DNA from: Pedobacter caeni | GTDB lineage: Bacteria; Bacteroidota; Bacteroidia; Sphingobacteriales; Sphingobacteriaceae | Direction: 5' to 3' | Assembly: GCF_900129215.1 (NCBI RefSeq) | Contig: NZ_FQUQ01000004.1 | Location: 186,001 to 250,000 of the forward strand | Length of the DNA: 64,000 nt | Part shown: piece after piece, positions 1 to 8,700 of the stretch | How the letters are laid out: each line of letters opens with the position of its first letter | Numbering within the stretch: the first letter of the stretch is position 1 | Made by a program: the position numbers and the translations under genes | The notes under the pieces: model-generated | The model's database searches: none | Seen by the model: only the letters and a program-made list of their open reading frames with translations | What the model was told of the DNA's origin: nothing

Positions 1-701
1 TCATCTCGGTGCTCATGGTCATCGTCATTGCTTTGATCAAAATCCCTAAAGTAGAACTGAAAGGAGAGGAGAAAGTTGGAGGCTGGGAAACCAATACTAC
101 CCTCCTTAAAAACCCAACTGTTATCTTCTATTTTCTGGCCATATTTTGTTATGTCGGATTAGAACAGGGCGTAGCCAACTGGATGTCCGAATTTTTAAAT
201 ACCTATCATCAGATTGACCCCAAAACAGCCGGCGCCAGTGCGGTTTCCTGGTTTTGGGGATTACTCACCATTGGCACCTTACTGGGACTCCTGCTCCTAA
301 AGTTCATGGACAGCCGTAAAGTTCTGATTTTGTTTACCGGAGCCGCCATATTAAGCCTGGCTTTTGCCTTGTTTGGCCCGGCAGCAATTGCCCTTTGGGC
401 TTTTCCAATGGTTGGTTTTTTCGCATCTGTGATGTGGTCCATCATCATATCCCTTGCCCTCAACTCCATGAATAAACACCATGGCGCCTTATCAGGAATC
501 CTGATCACCGGAATTTGTGGTGGTGCAGTGATTCCCCTGCTGATCGGATGGATCGGCGATATGACCTCTCTGAAAACAGGAATGATCTTTATGTTCATCA
601 TGCTGACTTATATCCTGAACATAGGCTTCTGGGCCAAACCACTCGTTCAAAATGAAACCATCTCCAGTAAAAAAAATAAAAAAGCAACAAACAATGAATA
701 A
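1..701 (+). CDS. sugar MFS permease, C-terminal part (cut by window start)
   Basis: The reading frame is open from the first bases, so the 5' end lies outside the window. The visible 230 or so residues are dominated by hydrophobic helices (for example around FYFLAIFCYVGLEQGVANW and GALSGILITGICGGAVIPLL), forming about the last six membrane segments of a major facilitator protein. The GLEQG and NW pattern and the short cytoplasmic tail resemble the FucP/GluP/NagP sugar:proton symporters of Bacteroidota. That would place it in the inner membrane importing a monosaccharide. Its stop overlaps the start of the ROK kinase by 8 bp, so the two are translationally coupled and probably share a substrate. 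Which sugar is carried cannot be read from the sequence. Confidence 0.8.
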   Translation, partial: ISVLMVIVIALIKIPKVELKGEEKVGGWETNTTLLKNPTVIFYFLAIFCYVGLEQGVANWMSEFLNTYHQIDPKTAGASAVSWFWGLLTIGTLLGLLLLKFMDSRKVLILFTGAAILSLAFALFGPAAIALWAFPMVGFFASVMWSIIISLALNSMNKHHGALSGILITGICGGAVIPLLIGWIGDMTSLKTGMIFMFIMLTYILNIGFWAKPLVQNETISSKKNKKATNNE

Positions 702-1542
702 AGAATTACTGATCGGTGTTGACCTCGGGGGCACAAATGTACGCTCCGGGCTGATCAAGGGAAGTGAAATCCTTCAAATCGATAGCCGCCGCATCAGCTC
801 CAAAGGAACCGAAGCAGAAGTCCTTGCTGAACTCATCGCCTCCATTACACAGGTCATGGACCCTTCTGTAAAAGCAATTGGCATTGGCGTACCCGGTATT
901 CTGGATACCAAAGAAGGACTGGTCTATGATGTGCAGAATATCCCTTCCTGGAAAAAGGTTCCCTTAAAACATATTTTAGAAGAACATTTCCATATCCCCG
1001 TTTACCTGAACAACGATGCAAACTGCTTTGCTATGGCAGAATGGCATTTCGGCAAGGGACAAGGAACAGCAAACCTCAGCGGACTCATCCTCGGAACAGG
1101 AGTTGCAGCAGGCCTGATCTGTAACGGACAGCTTTATGAAGGCCGTAACTGCGGTGCCGGAGAGTTCGGAATGATCCCCTACCTTCAACACAACTATGAA
1201 TTTTATTGCAGCGGCAATTTCTTTAGCCATTTCTATCAGATCACAGGGGAAGAAGCTTACCGTAGCGCAGTACAGCATGAACCCATTGCCTTACAGGCTT
1301 TTCAGGAATATGGAATACACCTGAGCTGGCTCATAAAATCAATTCTATACGCGGTAGATCCGGAAGTCATCGTTCTGGGAGGCTCAGTAAGCAAAGCTTT
1401 TTCCTTTTTTAAAGCAAGTCTATGGGAACATTTAGCCGATTTCCCTTACAAACCTGTTATAGAAAACATCAGGATCGAAGCCTCTGAAAAAGACAATATT
1501 GCGATCTTAGGTGCCGCAGCATTATGTCTTGCAAAAAGCTAA
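694..1542 (+). CDS. ROK family sugar kinase
   Basis: A 282-residue ROK-family kinase, expected to phosphorylate a hexose or N-acetylhexosamine in the cytoplasm. The ATP-binding loop GVDLGGTN is at residues 8-15, the catalytic Asp is D108 in NNDANC, and the second glycine-rich motif LILGTGVAAG spans 131-140. The start at 694 (MNKELLIG) places the ATP loop normally; an ATG 42 bp upstream would only add a Lys-rich stretch inside the permease gene. The usual ROK zinc motif (HxxCxCGxxGCxE) is degenerate: residues 165-180 read QHNYEFYCSGNFF and lack the cysteine cluster. The gene overlaps the permease gene by 8 bp and is followed immediately by a terminator, so the pair ends a transcription unit. 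Confidence 0.85.
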   Translation: MNKELLIGVDLGGTNVRSGLIKGSEILQIDSRRISSKGTEAEVLAELIASITQVMDPSVKAIGIGVPGILDTKEGLVYDVQNIPSWKKVPLKHILEEHFHIPVYLNNDANCFAMAEWHFGKGQGTANLSGLILGTGVAAGLICNGQLYEGRNCGAGEFGMIPYLQHNYEFYCSGNFFSHFYQITGEEAYRSAVQHEPIALQAFQEYGIHLSWLIKSILYAVDPEVIVLGGSVSKAFSFFKASLWEHLADFPYKPVIENIRIEASEKDNIAILGAAALCLAKS

Positions 1543-1577
1543 AAACAATAAAGCCCCAAATGGGGCTTTATTGTTTT
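1542..1577 (+). terminator. Rho-independent terminator after ROK kinase
   Basis: A perfect hairpin begins at the kinase stop codon. The left arm ends in AATAAAGCCCC, the loop is AAAT (1558-1561), and the right arm GGGGCTTTATT continues to TTGTTTT. About 16 pairs can form. A run of A on one side and T on the other means it could work in both directions. Confidence 0.9.
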
Positions 1578-1583
1578 GCGAGG

Positions 1584-1634
1584 CTGACCAGAATTTTGTC
1601 CTGCTTTTTAAAGCTGTCCAGAGTATTATCCTGC
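1584..1634. repeat. imperfect 21-bp direct repeat, 30-bp period
   Basis: Two copies, 1584-1604 and 1614-1634, share 17 of 21 bases without gaps. Both start CTG(A/T)CCAGA and end (G/A)TCCTGC. Short tandem repeats of this size near a TGT end resemble the multiple terminal repeats of IS21-family elements, but no transposase is nearby, so this could be a solo relic end or a protein-binding site. Confidence 0.5.
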
Positions 1635-1731
1635 CTCAAATACTAACACAAATGCAAGCCTAAATTTTCTTTATTAAAAATAAATTATAAAAAATATAAA
1701 ACAACAACAAAAATAGCCTTTAAATGTAAAC

Positions 1732-1956
1732 TTATAAATAGTCATCAATTCTTCTGATTTTCCCCCTTTCTTTTTTATAAAGTGTAGATGCATCGTCATC
1801 CTGTATTTCAACCTGGTATTGACCGTCACTAAAATGAAAAGCATCTTTTCTGAGTGCTGTGATTAAGGTTACTTCATATCTGTTTGTTGATAAATAATGG
1901 TATTCAACTATGATATTTAAATTTGGATTATTGGTATCAACAAGGGTCAAAACCAC
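1732..1956 (-). CDS. small hypothetical protein, start uncertain (possible remnant)
   Basis: A 74-codon frame starting at GTG (1956). The frame stays open upstream to an in-frame stop at about 2077-2079, and the upstream translation (…LAKLKHLVEAAKHLL…) looks protein-like, yet no ATG is present. The full open stretch is about 114 codons. Either the GTG is the true start, another non-ATG codon is used, or this is the remains of a longer gene. Charged residues dominate the end (DDDASTLYKKERGKIRRIDD). I recognise no family. The rest of the 1543-2160 gap holds the terminator, the 21-bp direct repeat and the leader of the next + gene; I see nothing else there. Confidence 0.4.
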   Translation of the reverse strand: MVLTLVDTNNPNLNIIVEYHYLSTNRYEVTLITALRKDAFHFSDGQYQVEIQDDDASTLYKKERGKIRRIDDYL

Positions 1957-2110
1957 TCTTTCTGACCTGCCATTAACGCTAAAATTTACAAAAGAAAAAC
2001 CTCGTACTTTAATAGAATAATATAATAAATGCTTAGCAGCTTCAACTAAGTGTTTTAATTTCGCTAATGTTATATTTCAATAAAAAAATAAATATCTCGC
2101 CATAAAAGGA

Positions 2111-2138
2111 GTACAAAATTAAACTCAGCCCGTCTTAG
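2111..2138 (+). promoter_or_regulatory. leader motif shared with the fecR-like gene
   Basis: GTACAAAA…CGTCTTAG lies 22 bp before the ATG at 2161. A 28-bp counterpart at 4819-4846 matches at 20 of 28 positions without gaps, with the first 8 and last 8 bases identical. It may be a common promoter or regulator site for this polysaccharide locus; the role is inferred. Confidence 0.35.
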
Positions 2139-2160
2139 ATAGAAACCAACCTTTCAAAAG

Positions 2161-4806
2161 ATGAAAAAGCTAAACCTACTCCTTCTTGTCTTGTTCCTAT
2201 GTATGATTTCCTATTCAGAAGCTATTGCGGTAGAATATGTCCCCATTAAGGTTGAAAAGCATGTCCAGGGAGCGCCCATCACTTTAGGGATTCCCATTCC
2301 TAATGGTGCACTGTACTCCCCCGACCAGGTGCGCTTGCTGAACAAAAAAGGTAAAGAAATCCCTTCTCAGATTACAGAAGTGAACAATTGGATGCCCTTA
2401 AACAACAGCATCAAATGGATCTGGGTATTTTTCTTTGCCGATGCAGACGACAGCTATATGCTGGAATATGGGAAAGACGTGAAAAGAGAAGATTTTAAAG
2501 GCGACCGCGTCATCATCCGGAACGTTCAGCCCATGGGCAGTTATACCGAAGTAAGCACCGGCCCACTGAACTTCAAAATCAAAAAAGACAAAGGTGGCTT
2601 TTTTGAAGTAGTCAGGTTAGATACCGATAAAAATGGCTTTGACGATAAAGACATCATCGCACAGGGTGATAAAGACAGGGGTTCTTTTCTGGATCTTCTC
2701 GATCAGGAAGGACTCGATCCCTCTAAAGCCATCATCACCAGAAGTGTCATTGAAAAAGGCTCCGGCCCCCTCCATGGCATCATCCGTCTGGAAGGAGAAT
2801 ACCTGTATTCCAGAAAAGACAACAATGCCGCTCCTTTTGTACTCAGGATCCATGTCTATGCCGGAAAATCTTATGTAAAAGTATTACATACACTCACCTA
2901 TACAGGGGTGCCAGATCAGCACCAGGTGCAAAAAGGAGAACACGCCAGAATTGCAACACAGAGCAAAGACATTGTTTCGGAAGAGGAAAGTAATGATAAA
3001 GGATGGAGTAAACCTAACGACCAGATTGCTGGCACCGGCTTCTCACTGAACTATAAACTAAACGGAGCGATTTCTTATAAAGTGGGTTACAAAGACGGGA
3101 AATGGTGGGAAAACCCAAAAGAAAAGATCTATGAATTTACAGAACAGGGAACGAAAAACACTTCTCTGTTTCAGACCGGGCCAAAACCAAATAAAGTGGC
3201 TCCCGTACCTGAATCCTCACAAACGACAAGAATAGAAGGTTTCTCGGCAAGCCTCTCTACAGATAAAAAAGAACAGTTAAAAACCGCAAAGGCAAGCGGA
3301 TGGATGGACATCAGCGACAAAAAATGGGGAATCGGGATCGGTATCAGGTACTTCTTCGAAGAGTATCCAAAAGAACTCCAGGTTCTGGGTGCCACACAAA
3401 CCGCCACAGCTTATCTCTGGTCGCCCCAGGCCGGGCCAATGAGCTTTGCCAGAGACAGCAATGCACCGGATGATGGCATCCTTGGTAATTTTGCACAGGG
3501 CCTGGCAAAAACAAGTGAACTGGTGTATTACTTCCACGAAGCTTCCGCAAGTACTGCCTCGGTACAACAATCCTTAAACTATATCCTTGATCCCGCAGTA
3601 GCACATGCCAGTCCGGAAACCTATGCCAATTCTAAAGTATTCGGCTCCTTCTCCCCTAAGGGCAACGACTTTCCGGAGTATGAACGCGGGATGGACTATA
3701 AATACGACTGGGTACTCTTCAACCAAAACTGGGCACCATGGTATGGTATGTTTGAATTTGGCGATTATAAAAATTACTACATCAACAACAAATGGGAAAT
3801 GTGGGCCAATAATGAACCCGCACAGGATTATATGTTATGGATGCATTTCATGAGAACCGGTGAAGCAAAATACTTCAATGCCGCCCAGGCCACGAGCAGA
3901 CATACCATGGATGTAGATAATATCCACTGGCCCAAAAAACCGGTCTATTATGGAGATACCAATCCCGTGCTGGACTACCTTCAGCACAAAGAAATGCCAG
4001 ACTCCACCAGCCCCTACCTGGGTATCGGAAAAAGACATGGCGACCAGCACTGGACCGCTGTTCTGAGTGCCCACGTCTGGGTTCAGGGATGGCTGGCCGA
4101 CTATTTCCTGGCAGCCGATCACCGCGGCCTGGACATTGCCCGTCAGACGGCCGATACTTACATCAAGCGCATCTGGGGAGACCATGACCTTATGGGCCGC
4201 AGGTTGTACCTCTCGGTATGGAACATGACCGAAGTATATGATGCCACCAAAGAGGAAAAATACCTGACCGATCTGCAGGACCGGGTAAAACACATGTTAT
4301 ACCTGCAAAACAGTACAGAACAAAATAACAGCCTGGTTATTGACCGCTACGGTTATTCCCAGGTCTATGCTTCCCAGGGACTGAGAAAATATTATCAGAT
4401 TTCAGGCGATGAAAATGTAAAAGCAGCACTGATCAGACATGCCCGTTCGGTAAGAGACAATGAACCGGTTTCTTACTTTATGGAATCCTATCTTTCTTCC
4501 ATTCACAGCTTATTGCTGGGCTATGAATTTACCAAAGATAAAACCTATCTGAATAAAGCGCTGGAACGTGCAGAAGTATTAAAAACAGAAGCTTCCCCTA
4601 TAAAATTTGATGACTCAGCAACCCAGAAACAACTGGCAGAGACCTTACTGAAAGTGAGTCACCTTCCGCAGGATCCGGAAAAGGAATATGCAGAATGGGA
4701 TGTCAGAAATGCCCTTCGCGTTTTCGGTTGGACACATGCCTACAATGTCCCTTACCTGCTCTACTGGCTAAGAAATGAAGATCAGAAAAAAACAGCTAAA
4801 AAATAA
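2161..4806 (+). CDS. secreted PcRGLX/YetA-like protein (putative rhamnogalacturonan exolyase)
   Basis: An 881-residue exported protein with a clear signal peptide (residues 1-22, LLLLVLFLCMISYSEA). The N-terminal part carries the pattern PITLGIPIPNGAL…VRLLNKKGKEIPSQ…NSIKWIWVFF, typical of the first domain of PcRGLX/YetA-like proteins, a three-domain family that includes PL26 rhamnogalacturonan exolyases. The C-terminal half (about 560-870) is helical with repeated Trp/Tyr/His segments (DQHWTAVLSAHVWVQGWLADY), consistent with an alpha/alpha toroid. It is probably periplasmic or surface-exposed and releases sugar from pectin-like side chains for the SusC/D pair downstream. The family call is moderate and the exact substrate is inference. 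Confidence 0.6.
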   Translation: MKKLNLLLLVLFLCMISYSEAIAVEYVPIKVEKHVQGAPITLGIPIPNGALYSPDQVRLLNKKGKEIPSQITEVNNWMPLNNSIKWIWVFFFADADDSYMLEYGKDVKREDFKGDRVIIRNVQPMGSYTEVSTGPLNFKIKKDKGGFFEVVRLDTDKNGFDDKDIIAQGDKDRGSFLDLLDQEGLDPSKAIITRSVIEKGSGPLHGIIRLEGEYLYSRKDNNAAPFVLRIHVYAGKSYVKVLHTLTYTGVPDQHQVQKGEHARIATQSKDIVSEEESNDKGWSKPNDQIAGTGFSLNYKLNGAISYKVGYKDGKWWENPKEKIYEFTEQGTKNTSLFQTGPKPNKVAPVPESSQTTRIEGFSASLSTDKKEQLKTAKASGWMDISDKKWGIGIGIRYFFEEYPKELQVLGATQTATAYLWSPQAGPMSFARDSNAPDDGILGNFAQGLAKTSELVYYFHEASASTASVQQSLNYILDPAVAHASPETYANSKVFGSFSPKGNDFPEYERGMDYKYDWVLFNQNWAPWYGMFEFGDYKNYYINNKWEMWANNEPAQDYMLWMHFMRTGEAKYFNAAQATSRHTMDVDNIHWPKKPVYYGDTNPVLDYLQHKEMPDSTSPYLGIGKRHGDQHWTAVLSAHVWVQGWLADYFLAADHRGLDIARQTADTYIKRIWGDHDLMGRRLYLSVWNMTEVYDATKEEKYLTDLQDRVKHMLYLQNSTEQNNSLVIDRYGYSQVYASQGLRKYYQISGDENVKAALIRHARSVRDNEPVSYFMESYLSSIHSLLLGYEFTKDKTYLNKALERAEVLKTEASPIKFDDSATQKQLAETLLKVSHLPQDPEKEYAEWDVRNALRVFGWTHAYNVPYLLYWLRNEDQKKTAKK

Positions 4807-4818
4807 TAAAAATTTACA

Positions 4819-4846
4819 GTACAAAACTTAAACCTCAACGTCTTAG
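4819..4846 (+). promoter_or_regulatory. second copy of leader motif, before fecR-like gene
   Basis: GTACAAAA…CGTCTTAG, 36 bp upstream of the ATG at 4883 and 13 bp after the upstream stop. It matches the copy at 2111-2138 at 20 of 28 positions. Its recurrence in front of two consecutive genes suggests regulation rather than chance, but this is unproven. Confidence 0.35.
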
Positions 4847-4882
4847 CTTAAAAACAAACACCATTCATCCCCCAAAGAAAAC

Positions 4883-5746
4883 ATGAAAAAGAAAGTATTC
4901 AACAATGACCTCGAACGAATCGATGCCGCCTGGGAAAAACTGGAGCCTATGCTCGGAGAAGATCAGCCGGCAACCATAAAACTCAAACCCTGGTTTAACA
5001 GAAAACTGGCTGCCGCAGCCATCCTTATTCTGGCCACGACCATAGGCTTATGGTTCATGACTCAGCAAAATGGCGAACTGCAGTACGTCACCAAATATGG
5101 CGAAACCGCAAGGATCGTTCTGCCCGATAGCTCAGTTGTTTTCCTGAACGGAAACAGTAAGCTGAGTTATCAGAAAAACTGGTCTGGTAAGGGCGACAGG
5201 GAAGTGAAAGTGGATGGAGAAGCCTACTTCTCGGTAAAACATACCCATTCCAATCAGAAGTTCTTTGTGAGAATGGCCGACAGCCTTTCGGTAGAGGTCC
5301 TGGGAACAGAGTTCAACATTTCCAAAAGAAACAATGAAACCAGAGTCGTGCTGAATTCCGGAAAAATAGATTTTCATATGGATCGTATGAAAGATGAAAA
5401 AAGCGGGGTAATCCAAATGAAACCAGGGGATCTGGTAGAGTACCAAAGCAAAGCTCAGGCCTATACCAAACGTAAAGTAGATCCGGCAGTGTACTCTTCC
5501 TGGAAATCGTCCCGCCTGGTCTTTGAAAAAACCACGCTTAAAGAAGTATTAAAAACCCTAAAAGATACCTACGGACTTCACATAGAAGTTCAGGATCCCA
5601 GCCTGCTGAACAAAAGTGTGTCCGGATCTGCACCAACAAAAAACATAGACATCCTCATCAAAGGACTTTCAGAAATATTTAACATCAATTTCATTAAAAA
5701 AGGAGACACGCTTATCGTTACCACCACAACCGCCACTATCAACTAA
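4883..5746 (+). CDS. FecR-family anti-sigma / signal-transducing membrane protein
   Basis: A 287-residue single-pass inner-membrane protein. A short cytoplasmic part (1-40) with the WEKLEP-type helix precedes one membrane segment at about 42-60 (LAAAAILILATTIGLWF). The periplasmic FecR domain (about 68-165) shows the family signature RIVLPDSSVVFLNGNSKL…GEAYFSV. A C-terminal DUF4974-like domain (about 210-285, LKEVLKTLKDTYGL…) follows. Such proteins hold an ECF sigma factor and read a signal from the N-terminal domain of the partner SusC/FecA receptor. That receptor is 29 bp downstream and has an STN domain. Unusually, no ECF sigma gene precedes it; the only one in the window lies 23 kb away on the other strand. 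Confidence 0.88.
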   Translation: MKKKVFNNDLERIDAAWEKLEPMLGEDQPATIKLKPWFNRKLAAAAILILATTIGLWFMTQQNGELQYVTKYGETARIVLPDSSVVFLNGNSKLSYQKNWSGKGDREVKVDGEAYFSVKHTHSNQKFFVRMADSLSVEVLGTEFNISKRNNETRVVLNSGKIDFHMDRMKDEKSGVIQMKPGDLVEYQSKAQAYTKRKVDPAVYSSWKSSRLVFEKTTLKEVLKTLKDTYGLHIEVQDPSLLNKSVSGSAPTKNIDILIKGLSEIFNINFIKKGDTLIVTTTTATIN

Positions 5747-5775
5747 ATATTTATCATTAACCAAATTCAAACACT

Positions 5776-8700
5776 ATGGTAAGAATTCTACACCTGCTAC
5801 TTATCTTCCTGATACTTAGCTCATCACTGGTATTTAGTCGTGCCCAGTCTTATGCCCTACTCCCGACTGCCAATCATGGGGTATCCAGACCGGCTGCCCG
5901 ACAGTTTAAGCCTTTAAAAGAGGCCCTTAAAGAACTCGAGCAAAGCCATAAAGTGTCGATCATGTTTGACAGTAAACTGGCAGAAAAAGTCAGGGTATAT
6001 GTACAGGAGAACCCAGGTAAAGAGACCATAGAAACGGTATTGACAAATATGTTGACGCCGGTAAACATCAATTATAAAAAGATCGCAGAACAGTTTTATG
6101 TGATCAATTTCAAAGAGTCAAAAACAACAGAAAACACGGGAACGACCGGCCCAAAAGAAAAAGACAACAACGAACCGGCCACAGAAAACCAAACCAACCA
6201 GCTTCAGCCGGCCAGGCTGATCACGGTCTCAGGAATGGTGACCGATGGAAGTAACGGAGAGGTCCTTCCGGGAGTTTCCATTAAGCTGAAAGGAGCCACA
6301 ACAAGCAGCAGCACCGATGGGAATGGAAAATATTCCATCCGTGTCCCTGAAAAAGGAACGCTTGTTTTCTCGTACATCAGTTATGTCACGAGGGAAGTGC
6401 CCATTACCGGAAACCCGGTATTGAATGTGCAGCTCCTGCCCGATCAGCAGAAACTAAATGAGGTGGTGGTTGTAGGAGTCGGTTATGGTACGCAACAGAA
6501 GAAAAACCTGACCGGATCTATTGCCTCCATCTCCGCAAAAAACATCAAGGATATTCCCGTAACGAGCTTTGAAAATGCCATCCAGGGACAAATTGCAGGT
6601 GTACAGGTACAGGAACCCAGCGGGGAACCCGGTGCCGCCACCACCATCCGCGTGAGGGGAATCGGATCGATCTCCGCAGGAAATGAACCTTTGTATGTCG
6701 TGGATGGTTTCCCGGTATCCAAAAACGTGGAGTCCGCAACCCAGGGAGATGTTTCCAAAAGAACAGTTGCCTTCCGCCCTGCCCCAGCCAATCCACTGGG
6801 GACCATCAGTCCGGGAGACATTCAATCCGTTGAAGTACTAAAGGATGCAGCAGCAGCAGCAATTTATGGATCAAGAGGCTCCAATGGGGTCATCATCATC
6901 ACCACAAAGAAAGGAAAGAGAGATGGTACCTCCACCGTTAGCTTTGACTCCTATTATGGAGTGCAGACTTTAGCAAACAAAGTAGACCTGATGAATTCTG
7001 CCGAGCTGACCCGCTACGTGCTGGATGCAAAAAACAATGCCTATATCCAGGATTTCCCCAATGCCAACATCAATGACCCCAATTCCGTAAGGTATACCAG
7101 GAGTACCAATACCAGCTATTATATTCCCTCCGACTTTTCCAATCCTACCGGAACAGATACCGATTGGCAGGACATTTTATTCAGGAATTCCAGCATACAA
7201 ACCTATAACCTGTCCCTTTCCGGCGGTGCCGAAAAACTGGGATATTACATCTCCGGAAATTATTACAATCAAAATGGAATCATCGATAAAACAGGTTTCA
7301 AGCGATACAGTTTCCGCATCAATATAGAATCTGATCCCGTTAAAAACCTTCGTGTGGGGGCCAATATCAATCCTTCCTTTACCGACCAGGCAAAAGGATC
7401 TACCAGTGCCCCTTATTTCGCAGACCCTCCGGGAGCAGTATATACGGCATTGGTAAATTCCCCAACGGTGAGGCCTTACCTACCCGACGGCAGCATCAAC
7501 CAGACCAATAACCAAAGTCACCTGAACACGGAAAATGGAACAGGAACGAACATGACCGCATCAAGCAACCCTTTGGCGGTAGTGAAACACATCCATGATG
7601 ACCTCTCCCAATTCAGGACCTTTGCCAATGCCTATGCAGAATACAGCATTTTTGAAGGACTGAAATATAAGCTGATGCTCGGTACCGACATCAACAACTA
7701 CAACAGAAAATATTACCGGGAAAAAGCCTTTCTGGATCGCGCAGCAACGGTAGGTGTCCCTTATGGGCAATCCAACTCTTCATTGGAAACCAATTGGCTG
7801 GCCGAAAACACCCTTTCCTACAATAAAGTATTTGGCCGCCATAGCCTGTCTGCAGTAGCAGGATATACCGCCCAGAAAAACAAAATCAGAAACAATCAGG
7901 TTCAGGCAGAGAATTTCCCTGACGACCTGGTACAGACCGTAAGCGGCGGACAGGTAACGGGAGGAACAGCAACAGAAGAAGAATGGTCGCTGGTTTCCTA
8001 TCTGGGTCGTGTAAACTATGCCTTTATGGACCGCTATTTACTGACGGCTACCATCCGTTCGGATCGTGCTTCGAGGTTTGGAGAAGGAAATAAAGTGGGC
8101 TATTTCCCTTCCTTCTCAGCCGGATGGAGATTGTCGGACGAGGCTTTCATGAAAGGCCTGAAATTCATCAATGATTTTAAAATAAGGGGCAGCTGGGGTA
8201 AGACAGGAAACTTCCTGATTCCCAACTATGCTTCCATCGGATTGTTAAATCCTTATAATTATGTGTTTGGCAATGTAGTGACCAATGGCGTTGCGCCATC
8301 TACACCAAGCAATCCAAGCCTGACCTGGGAGAAAAACAGACAGGTAGATATCGGGCTGGACATGAGCCTTTTCAACAACCGCATCTTCGCCTCTTTCGAC
8401 TGGTACAACAAACTGACCTCAGACCTTTTGTTAAATGTTCAGGTGCCTGCAATCGTGGGTTATGGAAATACAAACCCACTGAGAAATGTTGGTGAAGTAG
8501 AAAACAAAGGCTTTGAAGCTTCATTGACCACGCATAACCTTGTTGGGGATTTCACCTGGAGCACCGACATGAACTTCTCTGCCAATAAAAATAAAGTGCT
8601 GAAACTCGGGGCTTCCGGAGATCCGATCCTGAGCTCAGGTGGTGCGGGTATCCGTCACATTACCAGAATCGGTGATCCGATCGGCAGTTATTATGGATAT

